The notes beneath the pieces were generated by a model that was not told the DNA's origin, did no database searches, and saw only the letters and a program-made list of their open reading frames with translations. The position numbers were made by a program, and so were the translations under genes. From PGYR01 sp046290495 (GTDB taxonomy: Bacteria; Bacteroidota; Ignavibacteria; Kapaibacteriales; UBA2268), in contig JBKAGT010000005.1 in NCBI GenBank assembly GCA_046290495.1, forward strand, positions 1,604,846-1,668,845: a stretch of DNA of 64,000 bases, given 5' to 3'. Below are positions 1 to 8,869 of the stretch, one piece after another. Within the stretch, counting starts at the first letter, position 1. Each line of letters begins with the position of its first letter.

Positions 1-1768
1 TACCTGGTACATATTCTTCAATTACATCTTCTTTATCAAACTTCGATGCATCTTGTAAGTCTAAATTACCAAGTACCTCACGAGAAACGAAATCACCCGC
101 AACATAGTCACCCGGCAAGAAATTATCTTTAGTTTTATTAGCCGCACCATTTTTAAACAATGTTTCAAACTCAGACTCATAAGCATCAGTAGGTGAATAT
201 TCGAAGAAATCATTGTCTCTTAATTTTGATTTCAATCTGAATCTACCACCAAAGCTAACTTTTGTATTATTCCAGTTAATAGGAACTTTAAAATCAATTC
301 TACCATTGAAATCTACATCTTCTGTGTATTGGTTTGTTTCTTCTATTTTATCGAAACCATAGCTGCTAAAATTGTCGAATTGGTTGTCATAGCTTACATT
401 AGGCTTTTCAAGAGAACCTAAAAGTTGACCTACTGGCACATCTTCAATATTAACATCTATATATCTTTCATTTGGTCTGTCCTCGGAAGCTAATGCATAG
501 TTTGCTCCCCAGTTCATTTCGACTGAGTTAAATAGAAGATGCTCACCATTGATAGCATAATTCATTGTTTCTTGAGCTTCCAACCTTGCAAAGTCAGTTC
601 TGCCTTCGCCACTACCACCTTTAGTTTGTCTTACTATTTCGGTGATATATCTGCCATCTTCCAAATCATCGAATCTGTATCTGGTTCTATATCTATTTTC
701 CCAATCATCTCTATGATTGAATATACCATTAATATTTATGAAATTATTAGCATCGAATTCATAATCAAAACCTAATGAAACGGAAGAACGAACACGTTGC
801 ACCTCGTACTGTCTGATTTGGAAATCACTAAGAAACTCATTTCCATCATCATCGAAGTCCCACTCTGCTTCTATATTGTCTGAACCAAGTGTGTGGTTGT
901 TATAAGAACCACTAACTACAAATCCAAGTTTTCCATCCAAATATCTATCACCATACACCAAAGCACCATTCCAAATAGGAACTTCACTTAATGCATTATA
1001 ACCAGAGCCCAATGTTACAGATAGTCTCTCTTTACTTGGTGAGTTACGAGTAACTAAGTTAATAGAACCACCAATCGCATCAGCATCCATATCTGGTGTT
1101 AGTGCTTTACTAACTTCGATTGACTCTACCATGTCTGCAGATACTAAATCTAACTGAACCTCTCTATTTTCTGCTTCAGCAGATGGGATTCTATTGCCAT
1201 TTATTGTTACAGAATTTAGACGAGCAGAAGTACCCCTAATTAAACCAAAACGAGCCTCGCCTTGGTCGTTTTGCACTGTTATACCTGCTACTCTTTTTAA
1301 TGCGTCCCCAACATTTGCATCTGGGAATCTACCAACTTGGTCTGCAGAAATTATATTCGTAATATTTTGTTTGTTTTTTTGAGTGTTAAGTGCTTTAGAT
1401 TGGCCTTTTAGACCATCACCTAATACTACTAATTCATCTGTTTGAACCGCACCCACTGAAAGGGCAAAATCTAAAGTTTTAGTAATATTATCTGTAAGTG
1501 TAACAGTATCTTTTTGGGTCAAATAACCAATATAACTGACAGTTATTACTTGCTCACCTTCAGGTGCTTTGACTATAGTATATTTTCCAACTTTGTCAGT
1601 TATTGCTCCGAACTTTGTTCCTTCTATTTTAACAACTGCCCCTGGCAAATAGAATCCAGTTTGTGCGTCAATAACTTGACCAGTTAGTACACCCTTTGAT
1701 TGGTTTGCTGTTGCTAAGGTCACACTTACTACTAATAGTAACATCAGTTTTAGTAATACTTTACTCAT
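1..1768 (-). CDS. TonB-dependent outer-membrane receptor (3' end beyond window)
   Basis: About 589 codons are visible, read leftwards from the ATG at 1768; no stop occurs before the window edge, so the C-terminal part of the barrel is missing. The product starts with a signal peptide, followed by a CarboxypepD_reg-like beta-sandwich (roughly residues 27-105, with GQVIDAQTG and a YIGY segment). A TonB plug follows (about residues 115-225, with VGDALKRVAGITVQ and the TINGNRIP / DADAIGGSINL signatures), then beta-barrel strands. Receptors of this build import siderophores, vitamins, glycans or other large ligands across the outer membrane using TonB-ExbBD energy. It lies 134 bp downstream of a PhoX phosphatase on the same strand, so a role linked to phosphate or phosphoester uptake is possible but inferred. 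The family call is secure; the ligand is unknown. Confidence 0.93.
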   Translation of the reverse strand, partial: MSKVLLKLMLLLVVSVTLATANQSKGVLTGQVIDAQTGFYLPGAVVKIEGTKFGAITDKVGKYTIVKAPEGEQVITVSYIGYLTQKDTVTLTDNITKTLDFALSVGAVQTDELVVLGDGLKGQSKALNTQKNKQNITNIISADQVGRFPDANVGDALKRVAGITVQNDQGEARFGLIRGTSARLNSVTINGNRIPSAEAENREVQLDLVSADMVESIEVSKALTPDMDADAIGGSINLVTRNSPSKERLSVTLGSGYNALSEVPIWNGALVYGDRYLDGKLGFVVSGSYNNHTLGSDNIEAEWDFDDDGNEFLSDFQIRQYEVQRVRSSVSLGFDYEFDANNFININGIFNHRDDWENRYRTRYRFDDLEDGRYITEIVRQTKGGSGEGRTDFARLEAQETMNYAINGEHLLFNSVEMNWGANYALASEDRPNERYIDVNIEDVPVGQLLGSLEKPNVSYDNQFDNFSSYGFDKIEETNQYTEDVDFNGRIDFKVPINWNNTKVSFGGRFRLKSKLRDNDFFEYSPTDAYESEFETLFKNGAANKTKDNFLPGDYVAGDFVSREVLGNLDLQDASKFDKEDVIEEYVPG

Positions 1769-1902
1769 TATTAATCCTATAATAGTTTGAATATTTGTTT
1801 AAATTATTAAGCTAAACTATAATTCAATTGTTAGAATTAATGAAGTATTTGGTTAATGTTTTGTTAAATAGCTTCTATTATTTATTTAGTAAAGGGGGAT
1901 TT

Positions 1903-3597
1903 CTAAAGAAAAGCAATTCTTCTCAAATTATTAAGTTTTACAATTAAATCACCAGTTATTGCAATTACAGCTGGTTTAGGTATATTATCTTTATCAAAAG
2001 GCCACTTACTAGTCGGGTTTTCTAAATCAGTTGTTTCGCTGCCTGGGTGTTGTACACTTAGGAATAATGTTTTACCGTCAGGCGAGAACCAAGGCCCAGT
2101 TAACTCGGCATCTCTTGGTGCAGATATAACTCGTATTATCTTTCCAGCATCTTTGCCGTATCTAGGAATAACAAACAGACTATTATTTTTGAATGACATA
2201 TATGGCTTATCTTCTTTGTTCATAGCGCTACCCGAAATATCGGTAGTCATCCATAGATTTCCTGAGTGATCGAATGCTAGGTTATCAGGACAAGAGAAAC
2301 CATTTTCATCTCCACCTGCTAAATAAGTTGAAGCTTTGAAAGTAAGAGAGTCAAATTTGCCGTCAGCTTCTTCTATTTTTAGAATAGAACCGTGATAGTC
2401 TCCTTTTGGTTTGTTGTTTGTCAATGTAACTAATATATGCCCAGTAATTGGGTCTATCTCTATGTCCTCAGGTCTGTTTAGCTCAGTAGCACCAATTACT
2501 TTTGATGCTTCCCTTGTCCGAATAAGTACTTCAGTTTGGTTAGCAAACTTATCTTTCAATAAGGGTTGACTTTCCCAGTCAAGAGGAAGCCATTTGCCAT
2601 TAACAGTATCCGCTACATAGAGAGTACCCTCTTTCAGAGAACCTGGACTTGAAGAAATGAACTTATACAAATGTTCATCATTTGAATCATCACCAGTATA
2701 GGCGACTACTCTTTTGTCCTCTAACTCATATATTGTGCAACACTCATGAGAGAATCTACCCAATGCTATATGCTTTTGAGCTTCACCAGTCATTGGATCA
2801 ACTTCTACTACCCATCCATAATGCTCAGGGGGGTAGTCGTAAAACTTTTCCCAACCATATTCGCTATCTATGTGTGTTGGTTTATTATCTGAATCATATT
2901 TCGTTTCACCAAAAAAGCCATCATAATTTTCTTCGCATGTAAGAATAGTATTCCAAGGAGTAATACCACCAGCACAGTTACTGTTAGTTCCTATTACTGT
3001 GTCTTTTCCTTTTATTTTTTTTTCCCAGTTTAGCTTTATAAGTGTTTTTGCTGTTATTCTTCTGTTGAGTGGGTCATTTTTTACAATATTCCACTCGCCA
3101 TTTTCTTCTTTTATCCTTACTATAGTGCCGCCAACATTATACATTTCTTTGTCGATTTGCTCTTTTGTTCTCAGCTCCATTGGGTCGTCATAGCTATCAA
3201 AGTCATAATCTGATACAAATAGAGGATTTACATATTCATGGTTTACCCACAATAATCCGTCTTTGGGGTTCGATTTGTCCAGAGGAATAAAACAGAGATA
3301 ATCATTATTAAAACCAAATGTATCTTTTCGGCTAATCTTATCTCCCCATTTAATTATAGTGTGATATTCTAGTCCTTTGGTTAGAACCAAGTCATCCCTA
3401 TCGGTTGGCTTGAGGTGAACTATTGGTAGATTTTTCAAACTTTCTAAGTATTCCTCATTAGGAATAGAATTTTCGTCTGGATTGCTGCTGTTCCCACAGC
3501 TAGTTAAGAAAGGTGGCACCACTAAAGCGAATAAACTTGCTTGACCCAAGAATTTTAGAAACTCCTTTCTGCTATATTTTTTTTCTTTATTATTCAT
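1903..3597 (-). CDS. PhoX-type (DUF839) alkaline phosphatase-like lipoprotein
   Basis: 564 residues. The N-terminus SRKEFLKFLG resembles a Tat motif with one Arg replaced by Lys, and a hydrophobic stretch ends in the lipobox-like FLTSC (Cys34), so export and lipid anchoring are both suggested. The body carries the PhoX/DUF839 hallmark around residues 205-225 (NCAGGITPWNTILTCEENY), where a Cys and acidic residues bind the iron/calcium cofactor in characterised PhoX enzymes. Later segments (ELNRPEDIEIDP, FSCPDNLAFD, GPWFSPDGKTLFLSVQHPG) match the propeller blades of the family. PhoX enzymes release phosphate from phosphomonoesters in the periplasm. The TonB receptor gene lies immediately downstream. 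Family assignment is firm; enzymatic activity is inferred. Confidence 0.88.
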   Translation of the reverse strand: MNNKEKKYSRKEFLKFLGQASLFALVVPPFLTSCGNSSNPDENSIPNEEYLESLKNLPIVHLKPTDRDDLVLTKGLEYHTIIKWGDKISRKDTFGFNNDYLCFIPLDKSNPKDGLLWVNHEYVNPLFVSDYDFDSYDDPMELRTKEQIDKEMYNVGGTIVRIKEENGEWNIVKNDPLNRRITAKTLIKLNWEKKIKGKDTVIGTNSNCAGGITPWNTILTCEENYDGFFGETKYDSDNKPTHIDSEYGWEKFYDYPPEHYGWVVEVDPMTGEAQKHIALGRFSHECCTIYELEDKRVVAYTGDDSNDEHLYKFISSSPGSLKEGTLYVADTVNGKWLPLDWESQPLLKDKFANQTEVLIRTREASKVIGATELNRPEDIEIDPITGHILVTLTNNKPKGDYHGSILKIEEADGKFDSLTFKASTYLAGGDENGFSCPDNLAFDHSGNLWMTTDISGSAMNKEDKPYMSFKNNSLFVIPRYGKDAGKIIRVISAPRDAELTGPWFSPDGKTLFLSVQHPGSETTDLENPTSKWPFDKDNIPKPAVIAITGDLIVKLNNLRRIAFL

Positions 3598-4250
3598 TTG
3601 TTTAAATGATTTATTTAAAAATATAAATTTTTGGTAGCTTCAGATTCCAAATTAAGTTTTTACAATCTAAAAAAAAACAATCTCTACTAACTGTTTATTA
3701 TTTATTTCTCTATTCATATATTTATCCCTCGTTTTTATAAGTTGACATAGAATATTAAACAACAATTCTATTGCTAAATCAAAGTAATATGATTAAAGAG
3801 AAATAATGACTGGTCTACTAATCATATAATTTATAAAGATTATTATTAATAGTCGATTTAATTATTATTGAATAATTTATACAGTAAAATCCAGCTCAAC
3901 TCTTATACTAATAAAAAATAAGAATGGTTGTAAACTGTAGGTTTGCAAAATGAAAGTGAAGATTTAAGAAATGCTAAAATAAAAATGTTAAGTATATTGT
4001 TAATTCTAATACTTGTAGTATAGATAATTAATTGTAAAATAAGTATTTAGCATTTATACTATTCATTCGCTGGCGGAGGTGGCTTTTGCTAATAGCAAAA
4101 GACGGAGGTGGACAAATAAGTCATTGCGAACGAAGTGTGGCAATCTATTTTGAGACAGCCACGTCCTTTCAGTCCTCGCTGTGACATTCTATTTCTCTCC
4201 TGTCAGTACAAGCTCTAGCAATCTATTTTGAAAAGCTGATGATATAGTGT
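3598..4250. other. gene-poor intergenic stretch
   Basis: 653 bp between the phoX-like start and the stop of the next gene. The first 470 bp are very AT-rich with no convincing reading frame, RNA gene or terminator. The last 180 bp are clearly richer in GC and hold degenerate dispersed-repeat sequence, listed separately. The promoter of the phoX-like gene should lie at the left end, but no clear TAnnTTTG box was found there. Confidence 0.6.
4070..4242. repeat. degenerate dispersed intergenic repeat with hairpin
   Basis: This block is compositionally unlike its AT-rich surroundings. It holds a repeated GGCGGAGGTGG / GACGGAGGTGG pair flanking an 8-bp hairpin (CTTTTGCT at 4083-4090, AGCAAAAG at 4094-4101, loop AAT). 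Next comes CATTGCGAACGAAGTG, then GCAATCTATTTTGA twice (near 4140 and 4218). Phrases of this kind are recognisable as dispersed intergenic repeats in many Bacteroidota-group genomes. Similar decayed pieces occur near 7455, 25390 and 62245. No function is known to me. Confidence 0.55.
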
Positions 4251-4874
4251 CTATCTTGGATTCAGTGACGTCGAATCTCTAACAATACCTGGATTGAGTT
4301 CAAAGATATTTTTTATCTCGTTTTCATTAAGCATTGAAGTCGATATATTAGTTTGAGTAGCTCCTTCCATAACATCAATGAATATCGTATCGCCTTTGAA
4401 AATTCTATATTTACCTATATTAGTAAGATCCTGACATTTAAATGTAGCAACTTGATAATAAAATTTTGCTGTACTATCAACTGTTTCTTTTAGATGATTT
4501 GTTTTTATTCTTAAAACAACCTTTTGCTTGGGTTCAATAATAGCAAGATTCATCTGAAATTCATTTAGCTTGCCTTTGATTGGGTTACCTAAAGCACTAG
4601 TATTTTCTTTAAAATCATATTTAAAACCAGTGTCACTTGCCACAACTAAGTTTAAAAATGGATTATTTATGAATATGCTTAAAAACTCAGAATTTGATGA
4701 ATGATTATCAACTTCTTTAAAGATAATCCAAGAATCTAAGAAAATGAATTTGTCAATTGTATCCGAATTTGTGAATGTTATATCTAACTCTTGGACTGGA
4801 TTTTCGTCTTCCATACACGATGTAACAAGGAGCAGTAGAGGGATTATAACTATATATCTCTTCATTAGTTTCAT
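4251..4874 (-). CDS. lipoprotein of unknown function
   Basis: 207 residues. The N-terminus MKLMKRYIVIIPLLLLVTSC is a lipoprotein signal with lipobox VTSC at Cys20; MKRY could equally be the start. The mature part begins with acidic residues, then a beta-rich domain with no motif I recognise. It follows the 243-residue membrane protein gene by 10 bp, so the two are probably co-transcribed. Lipid anchoring is well supported; function is not. Confidence 0.7.
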   Translation of the reverse strand: MKLMKRYIVIIPLLLLVTSCMEDENPVQELDITFTNSDTIDKFIFLDSWIIFKEVDNHSSNSEFLSIFINNPFLNLVVASDTGFKYDFKENTSALGNPIKGKLNEFQMNLAIIEPKQKVVLRIKTNHLKETVDSTAKFYYQVATFKCQDLTNIGKYRIFKGDTIFIDVMEGATQTNISTSMLNENEIKNIFELNPGIVRDSTSLNPR

Positions 4875-4884
4875 CTTAGAATTA

Positions 4885-5616
4885 TTAAGTAATGATATAA
4901 TAGACCAAGGCTATTAATAAATTAAAACTAAGAACTCGCTTAATTGTAACGATATCAATATTGAAGAGATCTCTAATTTGAGATTTGAATAAAATCAATA
5001 ACAACCCAAGATAAAAGAGTATTTTTACGACATTCGTATAAAGAGGAGGAATATAGAATAAAAAATCGGCAACCGTAGTAATTTCGTTGTCAGTTTCCCA
5101 AAATGGGGTCTGTTCCCAGTAAATTATAACAAAAATAAGATTCATAATTACAATATTGGAAAAGTATAACTCAAATATAATCCAACCCCATTTGCGTTTA
5201 TTCCATAATAGCCACAAAAATAATGGGAAAGCGATTATCTCTGCAATTTTCAAAAAAGTAAAAATATCAAATAAACCATCGCTTAGAATAAATAAAGTGA
5301 AACTCAAATCATTATAGAGATTATATAAGTAAGAAAGTAATAGGAATACAGTCATAACACCTATAATTTTTTCATACTTTCCTTTCCTAACTATAGATAG
5401 GTGAATGTCATGAGCAAAACCTTTTAACTTGGATATAAATTTATTAGGTGCATTATCGTTAGCTGAACTTTTAGATTTACTTGCTTCTATTCCCCTTTCA
5501 CTTAGCTCATTTTCAGCAGCTTCTATGGCAACTTCGTCGAACTGATTTCTATTCTGAATTATTTCGATCAGCTCTGAATCTTTGAGGTTTTTAAACTTTT
5601 CTTCGTAAGATTTCAT
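4885..5616 (-). CDS. membrane protein with N-terminal cytoplasmic helical module
   Basis: 243 residues. Residues 1-45 (KNLKDSELIEIIQNRNQFDE through ELSERGIE) form a charged helical segment of a type found at the start of several Bacteroidota membrane proteins. From about residue 82 onwards there are four or five hydrophobic helices (around 82-105, 112-150, 155-170, 180-210, 222-243). No catalytic motif is visible. It lies 10 bp upstream of the lipoprotein gene at 4251-4874 on the same strand, suggesting a two-gene operon. A copy of the hslVU terminator lies just upstream of its start, at 5649-5687. Function unknown. Confidence 0.65.
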   Translation of the reverse strand: MKSYEEKFKNLKDSELIEIIQNRNQFDEVAIEAAENELSERGIEASKSKSSANDNAPNKFISKLKGFAHDIHLSIVRKGKYEKIIGVMTVFLLLSYLYNLYNDLSFTLFILSDGLFDIFTFLKIAEIIAFPLFLWLLWNKRKWGWIIFELYFSNIVIMNLIFVIIYWEQTPFWETDNEITTVADFLFYIPPLYTNVVKILFYLGLLLILFKSQIRDLFNIDIVTIKRVLSFNLLIALVYYIIT

Positions 5617-5648
5617 TATTGTTTGTTTTTAGTAATTCGAGTTCATAC

Positions 5649-5687
5649 TCCAATATAACAAAAAAGCAGTACCTAATTAAAGATACT
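5649..5687 (-). repeat. displaced copy of the hslVU terminator
   Basis: These 39 bp match 7385-7423 with a single mismatch (A/T at the loop). At 7385 the sequence forms the terminator of hslVU. Here the right arm is damaged (TACTACTT instead of TACTGCTT), so the stem has one mispair. No minus-strand gene ends just before it, so it is probably a duplication scar rather than a working terminator. The two copies bracket the genes at 5792-7352. Confidence 0.75.
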
Positions 5688-5704
5688 ACTTATATTATTT
5701 TTCA

Positions 5705-5712
5705 TATATTTG
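5705..5712 (+). promoter_or_regulatory. candidate -7 promoter box TATATTTG
   Basis: TATATTTG fits the Bacteroidota TAnnTTTG consensus and lies 80 bp upstream of the ATG at 5792. No good -33 TTG element is visible at the usual distance, so this is a weak prediction. Confidence 0.35.
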
Positions 5713-5791
5713 TACAACTTATTATTGATTGATTAAGAAAATTACAAATCCAATCTAACAGTTTTATTCTCAAAAGAACCCATTTAATATA

Positions 5792-6340
5792 ATGAATTAC
5801 AAAATATTTTTTGTCCTATTAATTATTTTTAGTCTAACAACTAGCTGCTCTTCTCAAAAGCAAATTAGTAAGAACAAAGAGAAACCCAATTTTAATAAAG
5901 ATAACACAACATCAATTGTAGAAACTTCAGGTGGAATAATCAGAATTCCAGGTTTGTGGGAACCTTTTCATTATGACGAAACGAGCAGACAACACTTTTT
6001 GCGGAACCCAAAAGGAGTAATCATTGGAATAGCTCAAAATCTTCAAAAAGCCTATCCATTTTTTAAAAAAGGTATGAGTGGTTATAATTTTATAAAGACA
6101 TATACTAATTGGGATATAGATTATCAGAATGAAAATGGCAATAATGCAAAGATAATTAGATCAAATATCGAAGACGAGTATCAAATTTGGACATTCAAAG
6201 ATAAAGAAGAAATAGTCAATGTCTTTCTATATGGAATTAATGGAAATTACGTTCTAAATTTACTCGTATATACCAACGATTGGGAAGAAAATAAAACAAT
6301 AGATTTTCTAAAAGAGACCTATAATTTAAATAAAAAATGA
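5792..6340 (+). CDS. lipoprotein of unknown function
   Basis: 182 residues. The signal MNYKIFFVLLIIFSLTTSCSS ends in lipobox TTSC, and is followed by a short basic-polar linker. The mature domain (about residues 50-180: RIPGLWEPFHYDETSRQHFL, then alternating aromatic and charged strands) resembles small periplasmic domains of unknown function. It is the only plus-strand gene between two minus-strand groups and lies in the block bracketed by hslVU terminator copies. Export is likely; function is unknown. Confidence 0.7.
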   Translation: MNYKIFFVLLIIFSLTTSCSSQKQISKNKEKPNFNKDNTTSIVETSGGIIRIPGLWEPFHYDETSRQHFLRNPKGVIIGIAQNLQKAYPFFKKGMSGYNFIKTYTNWDIDYQNENGNNAKIIRSNIEDEYQIWTFKDKEEIVNVFLYGINGNYVLNLLVYTNDWEENKTIDFLKETYNLNKK

Positions 6341-6360
6341 ATAAGCATAATGCATAGATT

Positions 6361-6573
6361 TCACTCAGACTCAAAGAAATCTAAATCAATTTCTCTAACT
6401 TTGTATGTGTTTTTTATTTGAACACCGACGTTATATTCGTGCATTAAGTCACTCAACTTTTCTCTATCAATAAGAATTATTGTGTTATTCTTACTATCAG
6501 ATACATTCTTCTGTTCAGAGCCTTTTGTCTGGCAACTTATCAAAAAGATTGCTGTTATTAATAATTTTATCAT
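6361..6573 (-). CDS. small lipoprotein-like protein
   Basis: 70 residues. MIKLLITAIFLISCQTK is a short signal with lipobox LISC at Cys14, leaving a mature peptide of only about 56 residues rich in charged residues. Its ATG overlaps the stop of the upstream gene in an ATGA (6570-6573), which supports translation by coupling. Too short for a fold assignment; a truncated gene is an alternative. Confidence 0.55.
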   Translation of the reverse strand: MIKLLITAIFLISCQTKGSEQKNVSDSKNNTIILIDREKLSDLMHEYNVGVQIKNTYKVREIDLDFFESE

Positions 6574-7352
6574 TGCTCAGCAAATTTTAGTGAAAATTCT
6601 AATCTCTTTAATTTATAGTGTATATTTGACTCTAGTTCAAAACTGTAAAAGTTTAAAGTTTTTCCTCTATCTAATACTTCTAATGCAAACTTGTCATTCA
6701 ATCCAGAAGAATTAATAAATTCGATAACGTTGAAGGGAATTCTTCTGCCATTGAAATCAGCACTTCTATCACCAGTTGTTATTTTATAGTCTGAGTATAA
6801 TTCAGATTTAACTTTATCATTATAATAAATATGAAATTCTGAACCGTCATTATCTTTAGTATAGTTTCCAATAATTACTAACTTTAAGTTATCATAGCCA
6901 CTTAAAGCAATCGTATCATTATACTGACTTGTAAAGACTTGTGTTTTTACTAAATCTCCATTTTTATTAAATACTTTTAAATCTATTCTTTTGGATAGCT
7001 TTATAAACTCATACTTATAATCGGATCTATATTTTTTATACACATCTTCAGAAATAAATCTCTTCACATGCGAATAAGAATTAAATGGTATTTTTTCATT
7101 GAGAGTAATTATTGAACAGTCATTTTCTACTCTAATATTACAATCAACATCTAAAAAGTCAGAAGATATCGGTCTCAGATACATCTTATCACTATTATCG
7201 AACAATATACCTAATAAAGGCATATAACTTTCAAAATCTAATTCAGACTTACTAATTAGAGCATCTCTATAATCAATAGGTATAAAAATCTCATTAGATT
7301 TTAGAACATTCACTTGCACTGACAATAGAAATATACATATAATGTATTTCAT
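6570..7352 (-). CDS. secreted protein of unknown function
   Basis: 260 residues. MKYIICIFLLSVQVNVLKSN looks like a cleavable signal peptide without a lipobox. The remainder alternates beta-type segments (DLKVFNKNGDLVKTQVFTSQ; LKLVIIGNYTKDNDGSEFHI) and lacks recognisable catalytic motifs. It is translationally coupled to the 70-residue lipoprotein gene and lies directly downstream of the hslVU terminator. Function unknown. Confidence 0.65.
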   Translation of the reverse strand: MKYIICIFLLSVQVNVLKSNEIFIPIDYRDALISKSELDFESYMPLLGILFDNSDKMYLRPISSDFLDVDCNIRVENDCSIITLNEKIPFNSYSHVKRFISEDVYKKYRSDYKYEFIKLSKRIDLKVFNKNGDLVKTQVFTSQYNDTIALSGYDNLKLVIIGNYTKDNDGSEFHIYYNDKVKSELYSDYKITTGDRSADFNGRRIPFNVIEFINSSGLNDKFALEVLDRGKTLNFYSFELESNIHYKLKRLEFSLKFAEQ

Positions 7353-7395
7353 TTTATCTATCTAATTATTTTATTCAGCAATTATCCAATATAAC

Positions 7396-7428
7396 AAAAA
7401 AGCAGTACCTATTTAAAGATACTGCTTT
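7396..7428 (-). terminator. terminator of hslVU
   Basis: Read on the minus strand, the sequence forms a stem of AAAGCAGTA with TACTGCTTT (7399-7407 / 7420-7428, 12-nt loop) followed by a T-run. It sits 68 bp after the hslU stop. A near-identical but damaged copy lies at 5649-5687. Confidence 0.75.
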
Positions 7429-7451
7429 CGATACTTCTTAATCAGCTTTTT

Positions 7452-7494
7452 TGCCTGGACTCTTCGGTCGCTATGCTCCCTCTGAGTGACGATC
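7452..7494. repeat. degenerate dispersed repeat behind hslU
   Basis: CCTGGACTCTTCGGTCGC and CTCTGAGTGACGATCAC match, in the same order and spacing, CCTAGACTCCACGG...CTCTGAGTGACAGTGA near 62300. The stretch is much richer in GC than its surroundings and lies directly against the hslU stop codon. Confidence 0.5.
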
Positions 7495-7495
7495 A

Positions 7496-8860
7496 CTAAA
7501 GTATATACTTACTCAAATCTGTGCTAGTAGCAATCTCGTCCAGATGATCTTTTACGAATTGGGCATCTATGGAAAGTGCCTCTTCGTCTATGTCAGCTGG
7601 AGCATTGTATAGTATATCTTCGAGCAATGTAGTGAGTATAGTGTGTAATCTACGTGCACCTATATTTGTTACTTCCTCGTTTACATTGGCAGCTGTTTTA
7701 GCTATTTGGCTAATGCCACTATCGTCAAATTCTAACTTCACACCTTCTGTTTCCAGTAATGCTTGATATTGCTTTATCAATGCATTCTTAGGCACTGTTA
7801 ATATCTTAACAAAGTCTTCCTCAGTTAGTGAGTTCAGCTCTACCCTGATTGGGAAACGCCCTTGCAATTCGGGAATCAAATCAGATGGTTTAGACACGTG
7901 GAATGCACCTGAAGCTATGAACAGGATGTGATCCGTATGCACTATTCCATGCTTCGTGTTCACCGATGAGCCCTCGACTATTGGGAGCAAGTCACGCTGA
8001 ACACCCTCGCGTGACACCTCGCCACCACCAGACTTCGAGTTGTTTACTGCTACCTTATCAATCTCATCTATGAATACTATACCAGAGTTCTGGGTACGAG
8101 CAAGCGCCTCTTTAACAACAGCATCCATATCAATCAGCTTGTCCGCCTCTTCTTTAATCAAAAGTGGAAGAGCATCTTTAATTTTTATCTTCCGCTTCTT
8201 GCGTTTTTTGGGCATCATATTGCCGAGCATTTCTTGTATGTTAATGCCCATATCGTCCATACCCATTGGCCCCATTACTGCCATTCCAGATGGCCCTTGC
8301 TGAGTCAACTCAAGCTCTATTTCGCGGTCATCCATTACGCCATTTTTCAGCATAGCACGGAATTTTTCGCGAGTGTCTTTGTTGTCCTCTTCCTCTGCAT
8401 CATCATCTTTGACAGGTGGGATAAGTATGTCTAATATCCTATCCTCGGCATTCTTTTCTGCCTTAGTTTTTATCTTCTCTTCTTGCTCTTCTTTCACCAT
8501 CTTAACAGCAGATTCCATCAGGTCACGAATCATCGATTCCACGTCACGACCTACATATCCAACTTCAGTGAACTTAGTCGCCTCTACTTTAATGAATGGA
8601 GCACAAGCAAGGCGAGCCAATCTTCGTGCTATCTCTGTTTTACCAACACCAGTTGGCCCGATTAGGATAATATTATTAGGCATTATCTCATCACGGATTT
8701 CCGTTTGTACATTCTGGCGACGCCATCTATTACGAAGAGCAATAGCAACTGCCTTCTTGGCGTTGTCTTGTCCAATAATATATTTATTAAGTTCAGTGAC
8801 TATTTGCTTAGGAGTAAGTATATCCTGAGGTATAGCCAGTTTTGGTTCGTTGTTACTCAT
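7496..8860 (-). CDS. hslU: HslU, ATPase subunit of the HslVU protease
   Basis: 454 residues, the usual family length. It forms the AAA+ hexamer that unfolds substrates and feeds them to HslV in the cytoplasm. Visible: N-terminal TPKQIVTELNKYIIGQ, Walker A GPTGVGKT (residues 68-75), the pore loop in FTEVGYVGRDV, an inserted I-domain (about 115-235, acidic then a KKRKKRKIKIK stretch), Walker B VFIDEIDK, sensor/arginine-finger region GRFPIRVEL, and the C-terminal tail LSKYIL that docks on HslV. It lies 9 bp downstream of hslV. The degenerate repeat and terminator that follow mark the operon end. Confidence 0.97.
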   Translation of the reverse strand: MSNNEPKLAIPQDILTPKQIVTELNKYIIGQDNAKKAVAIALRNRWRRQNVQTEIRDEIMPNNIILIGPTGVGKTEIARRLARLACAPFIKVEATKFTEVGYVGRDVESMIRDLMESAVKMVKEEQEEKIKTKAEKNAEDRILDILIPPVKDDDAEEEDNKDTREKFRAMLKNGVMDDREIELELTQQGPSGMAVMGPMGMDDMGINIQEMLGNMMPKKRKKRKIKIKDALPLLIKEEADKLIDMDAVVKEALARTQNSGIVFIDEIDKVAVNNSKSGGGEVSREGVQRDLLPIVEGSSVNTKHGIVHTDHILFIASGAFHVSKPSDLIPELQGRFPIRVELNSLTEEDFVKILTVPKNALIKQYQALLETEGVKLEFDDSGISQIAKTAANVNEEVTNIGARRLHTILTTLLEDILYNAPADIDEEALSIDAQFVKDHLDEIATSTDLSKYIL

Positions 8861-8869
8861 TTTTCTCTC

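Noticed and set aside
8373..8828. Long plus-strand open frame opposite hslU
   Set aside because: Serine-rich antisense frame of a conserved gene; no family match, and hslU is certain.
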